This document shows, one piece after another, positions 1 to 5,646 of a stretch of DNA of 5,653 bases. Made by a program: the position numbers and the translations under genes. The notes beneath the pieces are model-generated. The model did not search any database. It was not told the origin of the DNA and was given only the letters and a program-made list of their open reading frames with translations. Numbering within the stretch: the stretch's first letter is position 1; each line of letters starts with the position of its first letter. The stretch comes from an uncultured Bacteroidales bacterium (GTDB lineage Bacteria > Bacteroidota > Bacteroidia > Bacteroidales > F082): positions 1 to 5,653 of the forward strand of contig CAMKAR010000154.1 in assembly GCA_946410535.1 (NCBI GenBank), in the 5' to 3' direction.

Positions 1-78
1 GCCATGGAGGCTGAGCCTAAGCTGAAGGTCACGATGCCGAATTTGGTGGAAGACGGGATTTTGGAAAACCTATTCTAA
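1..78 (+). CDS. C-terminal end of an unidentified protein (partial)
   Basis: The frame beginning at base 1 is open for 25 codons and ends at TAA 76-78, giving a tail that finishes in MPNLVEDGILENLF. The window cuts off everything upstream. I do not recognise the family from this fragment; it does not resemble the C-terminus of NqrF as I know it. It lies on the same strand as nqrA, 61 bp before its start codon, with a hairpin plus T run between them, so it is probably the last gene of a preceding transcription unit. The reading rests on an open frame, plausible composition and a stop just before the hairpin. Confidence 0.55.
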   Translation, partial: AMEAEPKLKVTMPNLVEDGILENLF

Positions 79-95
79 TTTGAATTGGATGTTTG

Positions 96-127
96 TAGAG
101 ACGTAGCACGCTGCGTCTCTATTTTTT
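96..127 (+). terminator. Hairpin with T tract, probable intrinsic terminator
   Basis: Two 12-bp arms (TAGAGACGTAGC at 96-107 and GCTGCGTCTCTA at 110-121) flank a 2-bp centre. The single mismatch is a G-U wobble in RNA. Six T residues follow at 122-127. It lies 17 bp after the stop of the upstream gene, so termination of that gene is the simplest reading. A promoter reading is also possible: TTTG at 92-95 and TA-TTT-TTTG at 120-128 resemble the Bacteroidota -33 and -7 elements, but the spacing (24 bp) and the -7 box (one extra T) are off. The near-perfect stem also resembles the other palindromic repeats in this window. Confidence 0.55.
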
Positions 128-139
128 GCCTCTCGAATT

Positions 140-1747
140 ATGACCGAAACCATCACCATACGAAAAGGCCTCGACTTGCCCATCGACGGCAAGGCCGAGC
201 TACGCCTCACCGATGCACGTAGCATCACCACCTATGCCGTAAAACCCACTGATTTCGTTGGGCTTACGCCACGTTTATTGGTTGAAGAAGGCACTGTGGT
301 CTGCAAAGGCGATGCCTTGTTTGTCGACAAACAGGACGAGCGAATCAAGTTCACTTCGCCCGTCAGTGGGCGGGTGAAGGCAATCGTGAGAGGCGAGAAA
401 CGGAAACTTTTGGAGGTGGTGGTTGAAGCGGATTGCAAATCCGCATATTCGGCAGGCTCGGATTGCAAATCCGAGCCAACGACAGAGCAAACGGCAAACA
501 AGTTGCCACAAACCGCCGAGGAAATCAAGGCGGCGATGCTGCAATGCGGCCTTTGGCCGATGATGCGGCAACGGCCATTCGGCACGGTGGCCAACCCCGA
601 CGACACGCCCAAAGCCATCTTCGTCAGTGCCTTCGACAGCGCACCTTTGGCTCCTGACTATGATTTCGTCATGCAAGGTCGAGAGGAATGGTTCAAGAAA
701 GGCCTTGAGGCTTTGGCAAAACTGACCGAGGGGATGGTACATGTGTGTTTCAGACCTAATCAGAAACTGGATTGCTTCGTTCCTCGCAAATGCTCTGCAT
801 TCGACGGAGTCAATGACGCTAAGCGAGTCAAGCAAAGCCCTGAAAGGGCGACCAGAACCGCAACGGGCGATTTCAATCCCCGCTCAAATGAACGGCTGCC
901 ACGGTGTGACAGCCCTACAACTGACCAACTGAACAACTGCCAACTGATAACTCACTACATAAACGGTCCACACCCCGCAGGGAACATCGGCACGCAGATT
1001 GCCCATATCGACCCTATTAATAAAGGTGAGGTCGTCTGGACGATGAACCTGCAAGACGTAACCGTGTTGGGCGAATTGATCTCTACGGGCGTTTACAACC
1101 CCGAGAAGGTCATTGCCGTGGCTGGTCCCAACATCAAGAACGCACATTATTACCGCGTGAAGGCGGGAGCTTGTCTAACGGAAATCACCAAGGCGCAACT
1201 GCTTAACGATGACTATCCCAAGATGGATACTGACGATGCCGAAAAGAAAAACCGCATCATATCAGGCAATATTCTGAGCGGCACACAAATCGCTGCTGAC
1301 GGCTTCCTTGGCGCCTACGACAGCCTGCTGAGCATCCTCCCCGAAGGCGACTATTACGACTTCATGGGCTGGCTGATGCCTGGCTTCAAGAAATTCAGCT
1401 TCTCGCGGACTTTCCTCAGCGGCTTCATGCCGAAAAGCACCTTCAAACCATTGGGAATCGACCTTCCGCGCTTCGAAAAGTTTTGGAAGTTCGACACCAA
1501 CACCCACGGCGACGAGCGTCCTTTGGTCTTCACGGGCAACTTCGAGCGGGTATTCCCCTTCGACATCTACCCTACCCAACTCATCAAGGCCTGCATCATT
1601 GGCGACATCGAGTTGATGGAAAACCTTGGTATCTATGAAGTTGAGCCAGAGGATTTTGCCCTTTGCGAGTTTATTGACACTTCGAAAACCAACATCCAAG
1701 CCATCGTCCGCGAGGGATTGGAGTTGTTGAGGAAAGAAAACGGGTAA
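140..1747 (+). CDS. nqrA: Na+-translocating NADH:quinone reductase subunit A, with two in-frame repeat-derived insertions
   Basis: NqrA is a peripheral cytoplasmic subunit of the Na+-pumping NADH:quinone oxidoreductase (Na+-NQR) and takes part in quinone binding with NqrB. Family signs are the N-terminal RKGLDLPI.G motif (residues 8-17), a barrel-sandwich-like region ending in GEKRKLLEVVVEA (85-97), RQRPFGTVANPDDTPKAIF (143-161), DSAPLAPDYDF (166-176), NGPHPAGNIGTQIAHIDPI (275-293), GAYDSLLSILPEGD (391-404) and a typical C-terminus. At 535 residues it is much longer than the roughly 450 usual for the family. The excess lies in two places that contain DNA repeats: residues about 97-122 and 207-272. 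Conserved blocks resume in frame after each, so the gene looks intact, though function is not proven. The start at 140 agrees with the family N-terminus; no clear Shine-Dalgarno is seen. nqrB does not follow; sdhC starts 113 bp downstream. Confidence 0.93.
   Translation: MTETITIRKGLDLPIDGKAELRLTDARSITTYAVKPTDFVGLTPRLLVEEGTVVCKGDALFVDKQDERIKFTSPVSGRVKAIVRGEKRKLLEVVVEADCKSAYSAGSDCKSEPTTEQTANKLPQTAEEIKAAMLQCGLWPMMRQRPFGTVANPDDTPKAIFVSAFDSAPLAPDYDFVMQGREEWFKKGLEALAKLTEGMVHVCFRPNQKLDCFVPRKCSAFDGVNDAKRVKQSPERATRTATGDFNPRSNERLPRCDSPTTDQLNNCQLITHYINGPHPAGNIGTQIAHIDPINKGEVVWTMNLQDVTVLGELISTGVYNPEKVIAVAGPNIKNAHYYRVKAGACLTEITKAQLLNDDYPKMDTDDAEKKNRIISGNILSGTQIAADGFLGAYDSLLSILPEGDYYDFMGWLMPGFKKFSFSRTFLSGFMPKSTFKPLGIDLPRFEKFWKFDTNTHGDERPLVFTGNFERVFPFDIYPTQLIKACIIGDIELMENLGIYEVEPEDFALCEFIDTSKTNIQAIVREGLELLRKENG
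428..477. repeat. Tandem pair of palindromes inside nqrA (insertion 1)
   Basis: Two palindromes share the core CGGATTGCAAATCCG and begin 30 bp apart. The first (428-444) has perfect 7-bp arms, GCGGATT and AATCCGC, around the loop GCA. The second (455-477) has perfect 10-bp arms, GGCTCGGATT and AATCCGAGCC, around the same GCA loop. Both are read in the same frame, so NqrA carries the peptide DCKS twice, at residues 98-101 and 108-111. They fall where I expect NqrA to run from its N-terminal domain (...LEVVVEA) into a short linker before the GLWPMMRQRPF block, so they probably lie in an exposed linker. Confidence 0.85.
787..803. repeat. Short 7-3-7 hairpin within insertion 2
   Basis: CAAATGC (787-793) and GCATTCG (797-803) flank the loop TCT. 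The arms are complementary apart from one A/C mismatch at the second position; the inner five base pairs are perfect. The geometry matches the perfect 17-bp palindromes at 428-444 and 4307-4323, but the sequence differs, and a hairpin this short could arise by chance. Confidence 0.4.
837..849. repeat. Short 5-3-5 palindrome within insertion 2
   Basis: GCCCT and AGGGC flank the loop GAA with perfect pairing. The hexamer GGGCGA at 846-851 recurs at 865-870. Alone this is weak. It is listed because it lies between the 787-803 hairpin and the 29-bp repeat, in a stretch that does not look like NqrA protein. Confidence 0.35.
892..920. repeat. 29-bp palindromic repeat, copy A (inside nqrA)
   Basis: This 29-bp sequence is identical to 4790-4818 in the sdhA-sdhB spacer, in the same orientation. 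Its core (894-914) is a hairpin with 9-bp arms, GGCTGCCAC and GTGACAGCC, around GGT, with one mismatch; it ends in CTACAA. In nqrA it is read as RLPRCDSPT within residues 252-260. One of the other forward frames meets TGA, so it must sit in a permissive frame to keep nqrA open. Confidence 0.9.
918..952 (+). repeat. CAACTG tandem repeat inside nqrA
   Basis: CAACTG occurs at 918, 926, 934 and 941, spaced 8, 8 and 7 bp apart, and the run ends in AACT (949-952). The first unit overlaps the last three bases of the 29-bp repeat. Directly before the sdhB start codon the 29-bp repeat is likewise followed by CAACTG-TA-AACT (4823-4834). The tandem therefore looks like leader-type DNA carried into the nqrA frame, where it encodes a stretch rich in Gln, Asn and Thr (residues about 260-271). 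Confidence 0.75.
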
Positions 1748-1860
1748 TATCTTCGTTGAAGACTGTGACAAACGCATTAATACCCCGAAATTACGCTGTG
1801 GCGGATGCCGCGAATTGAACACGAAAGTAGAAATACAGACAGAACATAAAAGCTCTTTAT

Positions 1861-2667
1861 ATGAATCTCCCCAAAATCCACTCCATCACTAAGAAGATCC
1901 TCGTCGGTGCCTTAGGTGCCTTCCTGAGTTTCTTCCTGCTGTTCCATGCCAGCGCCAACCTGCTCATCCTCAGGCACGACGGCGGCGAATGGTACAACGC
2001 TTTCTGCCACTTCATGGGCACCTATTATATCGTCAAGGTGCTCGAAATCGGGCTGTTTGCCTCATTGCTGCTTCATGCAGTCATGGCCATCTGGCTTGCC
2101 ATCGAGAACAAGCGGGCACGACCTGTCGGTTACAAGAAACCAACCCGCTCGAAGACCCACCGTGGCTCGAAGGTACAAATGTGGACGGGCATCCTCATCT
2201 TCGCCTGCCTCATCCTGCACTTCACCGATTTCTATTTCGTGAAAATCGGCTGGGTGAAAGGGAAATACATGGCAGCGACAGAAAATGTCGTCGAACTGAA
2301 AGGCACAAACCCCGAAGCCTTTAACTACGCCGAACAACACGGCGAATACTCCGCCAAAGGCAACTGGCTCGGCAACTTCAACGCCGACGACAAGGCCGTC
2401 CTCGAAGCCGCCAGCCTCGAAGTGGAGCCTGACTTCTACCACCAAGCCCGCGAGAAGTTCAAAATCCTGCACATCGTCATTTCCTACTTGTTTTTCTTCG
2501 TCGTGGTTTGGTTCCACCTGCGGCATGGTTTCCCTGCCATCTTCCAGACCTTCGGACTCTACAACTACAAATACGGCAAGGCCATCGAAGTGCTCGGGCA
2601 GGTGTTCAATTGGGTGGTCTGCCTGATGTTCACCGTCACGGTGTTGGGCGTTTACTTTGGACTATAG
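1861..2667 (+). CDS. sdhC: Succinate dehydrogenase/fumarate reductase, diheme cytochrome b558-type membrane anchor
   Basis: This is the membrane subunit that exchanges electrons between the SdhAB catalytic dimer and (mena)quinone. Five hydrophobic helices are visible at residues about 11-37, 54-82, 106-128, 201-228 and 240-267, as in the single-polypeptide type B anchors of Bacillus and Wolinella. Likely axial heme b ligands, assigned by position, are H29 (LFHASANL), H72 (LLHAVMAI), H120 (LILHFTDF) and H219 (WFHLRHGF). At 268 residues it is long; the excess appears to lie in the polar segment 131-196 between helices III and IV. The 113-bp leader from nqrA has no clear terminator or Shine-Dalgarno; only a small TCTTC-GTT-GAAGA hairpin (1750-1762) is seen. 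Sequence alone does not decide between succinate oxidation and fumarate reduction; an anaerobic Bacteroidales would favour fumarate reduction. Confidence 0.92.
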   Translation: MNLPKIHSITKKILVGALGAFLSFFLLFHASANLLILRHDGGEWYNAFCHFMGTYYIVKVLEIGLFASLLLHAVMAIWLAIENKRARPVGYKKPTRSKTHRGSKVQMWTGILIFACLILHFTDFYFVKIGWVKGKYMAATENVVELKGTNPEAFNYAEQHGEYSAKGNWLGNFNADDKAVLEAASLEVEPDFYHQAREKFKILHIVISYLFFFVVVWFHLRHGFPAIFQTFGLYNYKYGKAIEVLGQVFNWVVCLMFTVTVLGVYFGL

Positions 2668-2722
2668 GACAAAGGACTCAGGACTTGGGACAAGGGACTT
2701 AGGACTAAGGGCTCAGGACTGC
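2667..2722. repeat. Eight phased GGAC heptamers (left arm)
   Basis: Eight consecutive 7-bp units begin at the last base of the sdhC stop codon: GGACAAA, GGACTCA, GGACTTG, GGACAAG, GGACTTA, GGACTAA, GGGCTCA and GGACTGC. Seven of the eight start GGAC, with no slip in phase. A further GGAC at 2659 lies in the last sdhC codons, one base out of phase. The array is the left arm of a facing pair with 2738-2793. Confidence 0.88.
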
Positions 2723-2737
2723 TCAACAAAATCAAAG

Positions 2738-2793
2738 GTCAACCGCCTTTTGTCCTACGTCTTTTGTCTTCCGTCCTCCGTCTTCCGTCAAAC
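2738..2793. repeat. Eight phased GTC heptamers (right arm, inverted relative to the left)
   Basis: Eight 7-bp units start at 2738: GTCAACC, GCCTTTT, GTCCTAC, GTCTTTT, GTCTTCC, GTCCTCC, GTCTTCC and GTCAAAC. On the opposite strand these read mostly NNARGAC, the same general motif as the left arm (NNNGGAC). The two arms are each 56 bp and are separated by 15 bp (2723-2737). The right arm ends 17 bp before the sdhA start codon. In RNA, GGAC and GUC(C/U) every seven bases could form a long, regularly interrupted stem. Confidence 0.85.
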
Positions 2794-2810
2794 AATATAA
2801 TAATTGAACA

Positions 2811-4781
2811 ATGAAACTTGACTCAAAAATACCTTCCGGTCCGCTCGCCGAGAAATGGACCAATTACAAAGCCTCGCAGAAGTTGGTCAACCCGGCCAAC
2901 AAACGCAAGTTAGACATCATCGTGGTCGGCACGGGCTTGGCTGGAGCATCGGCTGCCGCTTCGTTGGGTGCGATGGGCTTCAACGTTGACATATTCTGCA
3001 TCCAAGATTCGCCGCGACGCGCCCACAGCATCGCTGCACAAGGCGGCATCAACGCGGCCAAAAACTACCAAAACGACGGCGACAGCGTCGAACGTCTCTT
3101 CCGCGACACCATCAAAGGTGGCGACTATCGCGCCCGCGAGGCCAATGTCTACCGTTTGGCCGAGGTCAGCGGAGCCATCATCGACCAATGCGTGGCGCAA
3201 GGCGTGCCTTTCGCCCGCGATTACGGCGGCCTTTTAGACAACCGCTCGTTCGGCGGCGCACAAGTGAGCCGTACTTTCTACGCCAAAGGGCAGACGGGAC
3301 AGCAATTATTATTAGGTGCCTACGGCGCCTTGAGCCGCGAGATCGCCCGTGGTACGGTAAAGTTGCACACCCGCAGCGAGATGATGGACCTCGTGGTGGT
3401 CGACGGTCGGGCGCGTGGCATCATCGTCCGCAACCTCGTCACCGGCGACTTGGAACGCTACGCCGCCCATGCCGTGGTGATTGCCACAGGTGGTTATGGC
3501 AATGTCTATTACCTCTCCACCAACGCCATGAACAGCAACGGCAGCGCAGCCTGGGTGTGCCACCGCAAGGGGGCTGCTTTCGCCAATCCGTGCTATGTGC
3601 AAATCCACCCGACCTGCATCCCCGTCCACTGCGACTACCAGAGCAAACTCACATTGATGAGCGAGAGCCTGCGCAACGACGGACGTATTTGGGTCCCCAA
3701 AAAGAAGGAAGACGCCGAAGCCATCCGTGCAGGCAAACTGAAGCCCAACGACATAGCCGAAGAAAATCGTGATTACTATCTTGAACGCCGTTATCCCGCT
3801 TTCGGTAACCTCGTGCCGCGCGATGTGGCCAGCCGTGCCGCCAAAGAGCGCTGCGATGCTGGCTACGGCGTAGGCACAGGCTATGCCGTCTATCTCGACT
3901 TCGCCGATGCCATCCAGCGTTTGGGCAAGGATGCCGTTGAGCAAAAATACGGCAACCTCTTCCAGATGTACCAGAAAATCACGGACGAGAACCCCTACGA
4001 GACTCCCATGATGATTTATCCCGCCATCCACTACACGATGGGTGGGCTTTGGGTCGACTATGAACTACAAACCACCATCCCAGGCCTCTTTGCCGCTGGT
4101 GAAGCCAACTTCAGCGATCATGGTGCCAACCGCCTTGGTGCCTCCGCACTGATGCAAGGCCTGGCCGACGGGTATTTTGTCCTGCCGTACACGATGCAGA
4201 ACTACCTCGCCGACCAAATCTATGTAGGCAAAATCTCAGCCGACACACGCGAATTTGACGAGGCGGAAAAAGCAGTTCGTTCCCGCATCAACCGTTTACT
4301 GGGTTCGCAGACGTCTCGTCTGCAACAAACCGCCGACAGGACGTCTGCAAACCAATCGGTCGATCATTTCCATAAACAATTAGGCAAAATAATGTGGGAA
4401 TACTGCGGCATGGCGCGCAACACCGAAAGCCTCACGAAGGCTAAACAATTGGTCTCCGAACTGGAAGACGAGTTCTGGAAAAATGTCTTCATCCCCGGCA
4501 CGGCCAACGAAATGAACCCTGAGTTGGAAAAGGCCTGCCGTTTGGAGGACTATTTCGAGCTGGCCCGACTCATCATCGACGACGCCATGCACCGCGAGGA
4601 ATCATGCGGCGGCCATTTCCGCACCGAACACCAAACCGAAGACGGCGAAACCCTTCGCGACGACGAACATTTCATGTACGTCGCTGCATGGGAATACCAC
4701 GGTCACGGCCAACCCGAAACGATGAAAAAGGAACCGCTTGTTTATGAACATATTCAAATCGCAAAACGGAATTATAAATAA
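2811..4781 (+). CDS. sdhA: Succinate dehydrogenase/fumarate reductase flavoprotein subunit, with a short in-frame palindrome insertion
   Basis: This catalytic subunit interconverts succinate and fumarate at a covalently bound FAD. Visible signs are the Rossmann motif [12 protein letters not shown] (38-49); [11 protein letters not shown] (69-79), with H72 the likely FAD attachment site; QIHPT (264-268, H266); SESLR (284-288); PRDVASR (336-342), with R337 matching the catalytic arginine; HYTMGG (407-412); and [10 protein letters not shown] (441-450). The long form with [14 protein letters not shown] and GMARN in the helical C-terminal domain fits the type B (Bacillus/Bacteroidota) flavoproteins. 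At 656 residues it is slightly long. About 15 extra residues (499-513) coincide with a 42-bp inverted repeat, between RINRLL and [10 protein letters not shown], which I expect to be nearly adjacent in relatives. The start follows the heptamer arrays by 17 bp. It is likely in one operon with sdhC and sdhB. Confidence 0.95.
   Translation: MKLDSKIPSGPLAEKWTNYKASQKLVNPANKRKLDIIVVGTGLAGASAAASLGAMGFNVDIFCIQDSPRRAHSIAAQGGINAAKNYQNDGDSVERLFRDTIKGGDYRAREANVYRLAEVSGAIIDQCVAQGVPFARDYGGLLDNRSFGGAQVSRTFYAKGQTGQQLLLGAYGALSREIARGTVKLHTRSEMMDLVVVDGRARGIIVRNLVTGDLERYAAHAVVIATGGYGNVYYLSTNAMNSNGSAAWVCHRKGAAFANPCYVQIHPTCIPVHCDYQSKLTLMSESLRNDGRIWVPKKKEDAEAIRAGKLKPNDIAEENRDYYLERRYPAFGNLVPRDVASRAAKERCDAGYGVGTGYAVYLDFADAIQRLGKDAVEQKYGNLFQMYQKITDENPYETPMMIYPAIHYTMGGLWVDYELQTTIPGLFAAGEANFSDHGANRLGASALMQGLADGYFVLPYTMQNYLADQIYVGKISADTREFDEAEKAVRSRINRLLGSQTSRLQQTADRTSANQSVDHFHKQLGKIMWEYCGMARNTESLTKAKQLVSELEDEFWKNVFIPGTANEMNPELEKACRLEDYFELARLIIDDAMHREESCGGHFRTEHQTEDGETLRDDEHFMYVAAWEYHGHGQPETMKKEPLVYEHIQIAKRNYK
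4307..4348. repeat. 42-bp inverted repeat inside sdhA
   Basis: The ends GCAGACGTC (4307-4315) and GACGTCTGC (4340-4348) are perfect 9-bp inverted repeats; extended to 17 bp per arm (4307-4323 and 4332-4348), 14 of 17 positions pair. The left arm is itself a perfect 7-3-7 palindrome, GCAGACG-TCT-CGTCTGC. The element is 14 codons long, has no stop in the sdhA frame and encodes about residues 499-513 ([15 protein letters not shown]). It lies in a loop between helices of the C-terminal domain, away from the FAD and substrate motifs, where extra residues should be tolerated. Confidence 0.85.
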
Positions 4782-4789
4782 CTGAAAGT

Positions 4790-4818
4790 ACGGCTGCCAC
4801 GGTGTGACAGCCCTACAA
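4790..4818. repeat. 29-bp palindromic repeat, copy B (sdhA-sdhB spacer)
   Basis: This copy is identical over 29 bp to 892-920 in nqrA and in the same orientation. The hairpin core is 4792-4812. It occupies over half of the 53-bp spacer between the sdhA stop (4779-4781) and the sdhB start (4835). It has no T tract typical of a terminator beyond a four-T run (4819-4822), so transcription probably continues into sdhB. It could affect mRNA processing or sdhB translation, but nothing in the sequence proves this. Confidence 0.9.
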
Positions 4819-4834
4819 TTTTCAACTGTAAACT

Positions 4835-5593
4835 ATGAACTTCACACTCCATATCTGGCGACAAGAAAACGCCCGTGCCAAGGGCCATTTCGAGACCTAC
4901 CCCATCGACGGCATCTCGCCCGACTGCTCTTTCCTTGAGATGCTCGACATCCTGAACGAACACCTCATCAATGACCGCATCGCCCATCCCGTCTGCTTCG
5001 ACAACGACTGCCGCGAAGGCATCTGCGGCATGTGCGGACTTTACATCAACGGTCGACCACACGGCAACGATGATGGCGTGACCACTTGTCAACTTCACAT
5101 GCGCAAATTCCGCGACGGCGACGAGATTTGGATTGAGCCTTGGCGCGCCAAGCCGTTCCCCGTCATCCGCGACCTGATTGTCGACCGCTCTGCTTTCGAC
5201 AAAATCATCCAAGCGGGAGGCTACATCAGCACCACCACAGGCGGCGTTCCCGATGCCAACATGATTCCCATCCCGAAACATGCCGCCGACATGGCCATGG
5301 ATGCCGCCTCGTGCATCGGTTGCGGTGCTTGCGTGGCGGCTTGCAAGAATGCCAGCGCCATGCTGTTTGTCGGTGCCAAGGTCAGCCATTTGGCTTTGTT
5401 GCCGCAAGGTCGCGTGGAAGCCGCCGACCGCGTCAGGAAAATGGTCTGCAAGATGGACGAATTGGGCTTTGGCAACTGCACCAACACCTACGCCTGCGAA
5501 GCCGAATGTCCCAAACTCATCAAACGTCAGAACATTTCGCGCCTTAACCGGCAGTGGATTGGGGCGTTGTTTGGCCGCGACAGGAGAGAATAA
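4835..5593 (+). CDS. sdhB: Succinate dehydrogenase/fumarate reductase iron-sulfur subunit
   Basis: This subunit passes electrons between the flavoprotein and the heme/quinone membrane anchor through three Fe-S clusters. The N-terminal ferredoxin domain shows the [2Fe-2S] set C59, C64, C67 ([10 protein letters not shown]) and C85. The C-terminal domain shows C160, C163, C166 (CIGCGAC) with C225 (CP) for [4Fe-4S], and C170, C215, C221 for [3Fe-4S], matching the arrangement in E. coli SdhB. C54 and C205 are extra cysteines without an assigned role. Length (252 residues) is normal, and unlike nqrA and sdhA no repeat is seen inside it. The start codon follows CAACTGTAAACT directly and has no clear Shine-Dalgarno. 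It is the last gene of the sdhCAB group, and a promoter-like sequence follows it. Confidence 0.95.
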   Translation: MNFTLHIWRQENARAKGHFETYPIDGISPDCSFLEMLDILNEHLINDRIAHPVCFDNDCREGICGMCGLYINGRPHGNDDGVTTCQLHMRKFRDGDEIWIEPWRAKPFPVIRDLIVDRSAFDKIIQAGGYISTTTGGVPDANMIPIPKHAADMAMDAASCIGCGACVAACKNASAMLFVGAKVSHLALLPQGRVEAADRVRKMVCKMDELGFGNCTNTYACEAECPKLIKRQNISRLNRQWIGALFGRDRRE

Positions 5594-5611
5594 CCCTCAG
5601 TTTTTCTTCTT

Positions 5612-5646
5612 TTTGGCTTGCATATCTGAAATTTTGTGTATTTTTG
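5612..5646 (+). promoter_or_regulatory. Candidate Bacteroidota-type promoter for a gene beyond the window
   Basis: TATTTTTG at 5639-5646 fits the Bacteroidota -7 consensus TAnnTTTG exactly. For the -33 element there are two choices: TTTG at 5612-5615 (23 bp before the -7 box, longer than usual) or CTTG at 5617-5620 (18 bp, closer to the usual 19-21). The region is T-rich and follows the sdhB stop by about 20-45 bp. The start site would fall at or just beyond the window edge, so the gene it serves is not visible. Confidence 0.55.

Larger units (their letters stand above)
758..955. repeat. Composite repeat-derived insertion inside nqrA (insertion 2)
   Basis: This stretch encodes NqrA residues about 207-272, between LTEGMVHVCFR and the conserved NGPHPAGN block. 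As I know the family, that gap is normally short (about 15-20 residues). The encoded peptide is low in hydrophobic order and rich in Arg, Ser, Pro and Asn, unlike the flanks. Several repeat-like pieces lie in series: an imperfect 7-3-7 hairpin (787-803), a 5-3-5 hairpin (837-849), a 29-bp repeat also present before sdhB (892-920) and a CAACTG tandem (918-952). The outer limits are estimated from where family sequence seems to stop and resume, so they may be off by several codons. Confidence 0.7.

Noticed and set aside
741..932. Small + strand open frame overlapping insertion 2 of nqrA
   Set aside because: It reads the repeat-derived insertion in another frame. The nqrA frame joins conserved blocks on both sides and explains the region better.
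758..955. nqrA considered as a pseudogene or two split genes at insertion 2
   Set aside because: The frame stays open through the insertion, the conserved NGPHPAGN block resumes in the same frame, and no suitable start codon lies directly after the insertion to serve a separate downstream gene.
1750..1762. TCTTC-GTT-GAAGA hairpin after nqrA considered as a terminator
   Set aside because: The stem is only five base pairs, AT-rich and not followed by a T run, so it does not support a transcription end between nqrA and sdhC.
2667..2793. Heptamer arrays considered as a CRISPR array
   Set aside because: The period is 7 bp with 3-4 variable bases; there are no 25-40 bp repeats, no spacers of suitable length and no cas genes.
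3312..4031. Long open frame (239 codons) on the minus strand opposite sdhA
   Set aside because: It lies wholly inside a well-supported sdhA, has no recognisable motifs and is explained by the codon bias of the sense gene; the other long antisense frames (1262-1822, 2062-2526, 4772-5407) are rejected for the same reason.
4790..4818. 29-bp repeat before sdhB considered as an intrinsic terminator
   Set aside because: Only four T residues follow the repeat, and ending transcription here would cut sdhB off from sdhA in a gene set normally expressed together.
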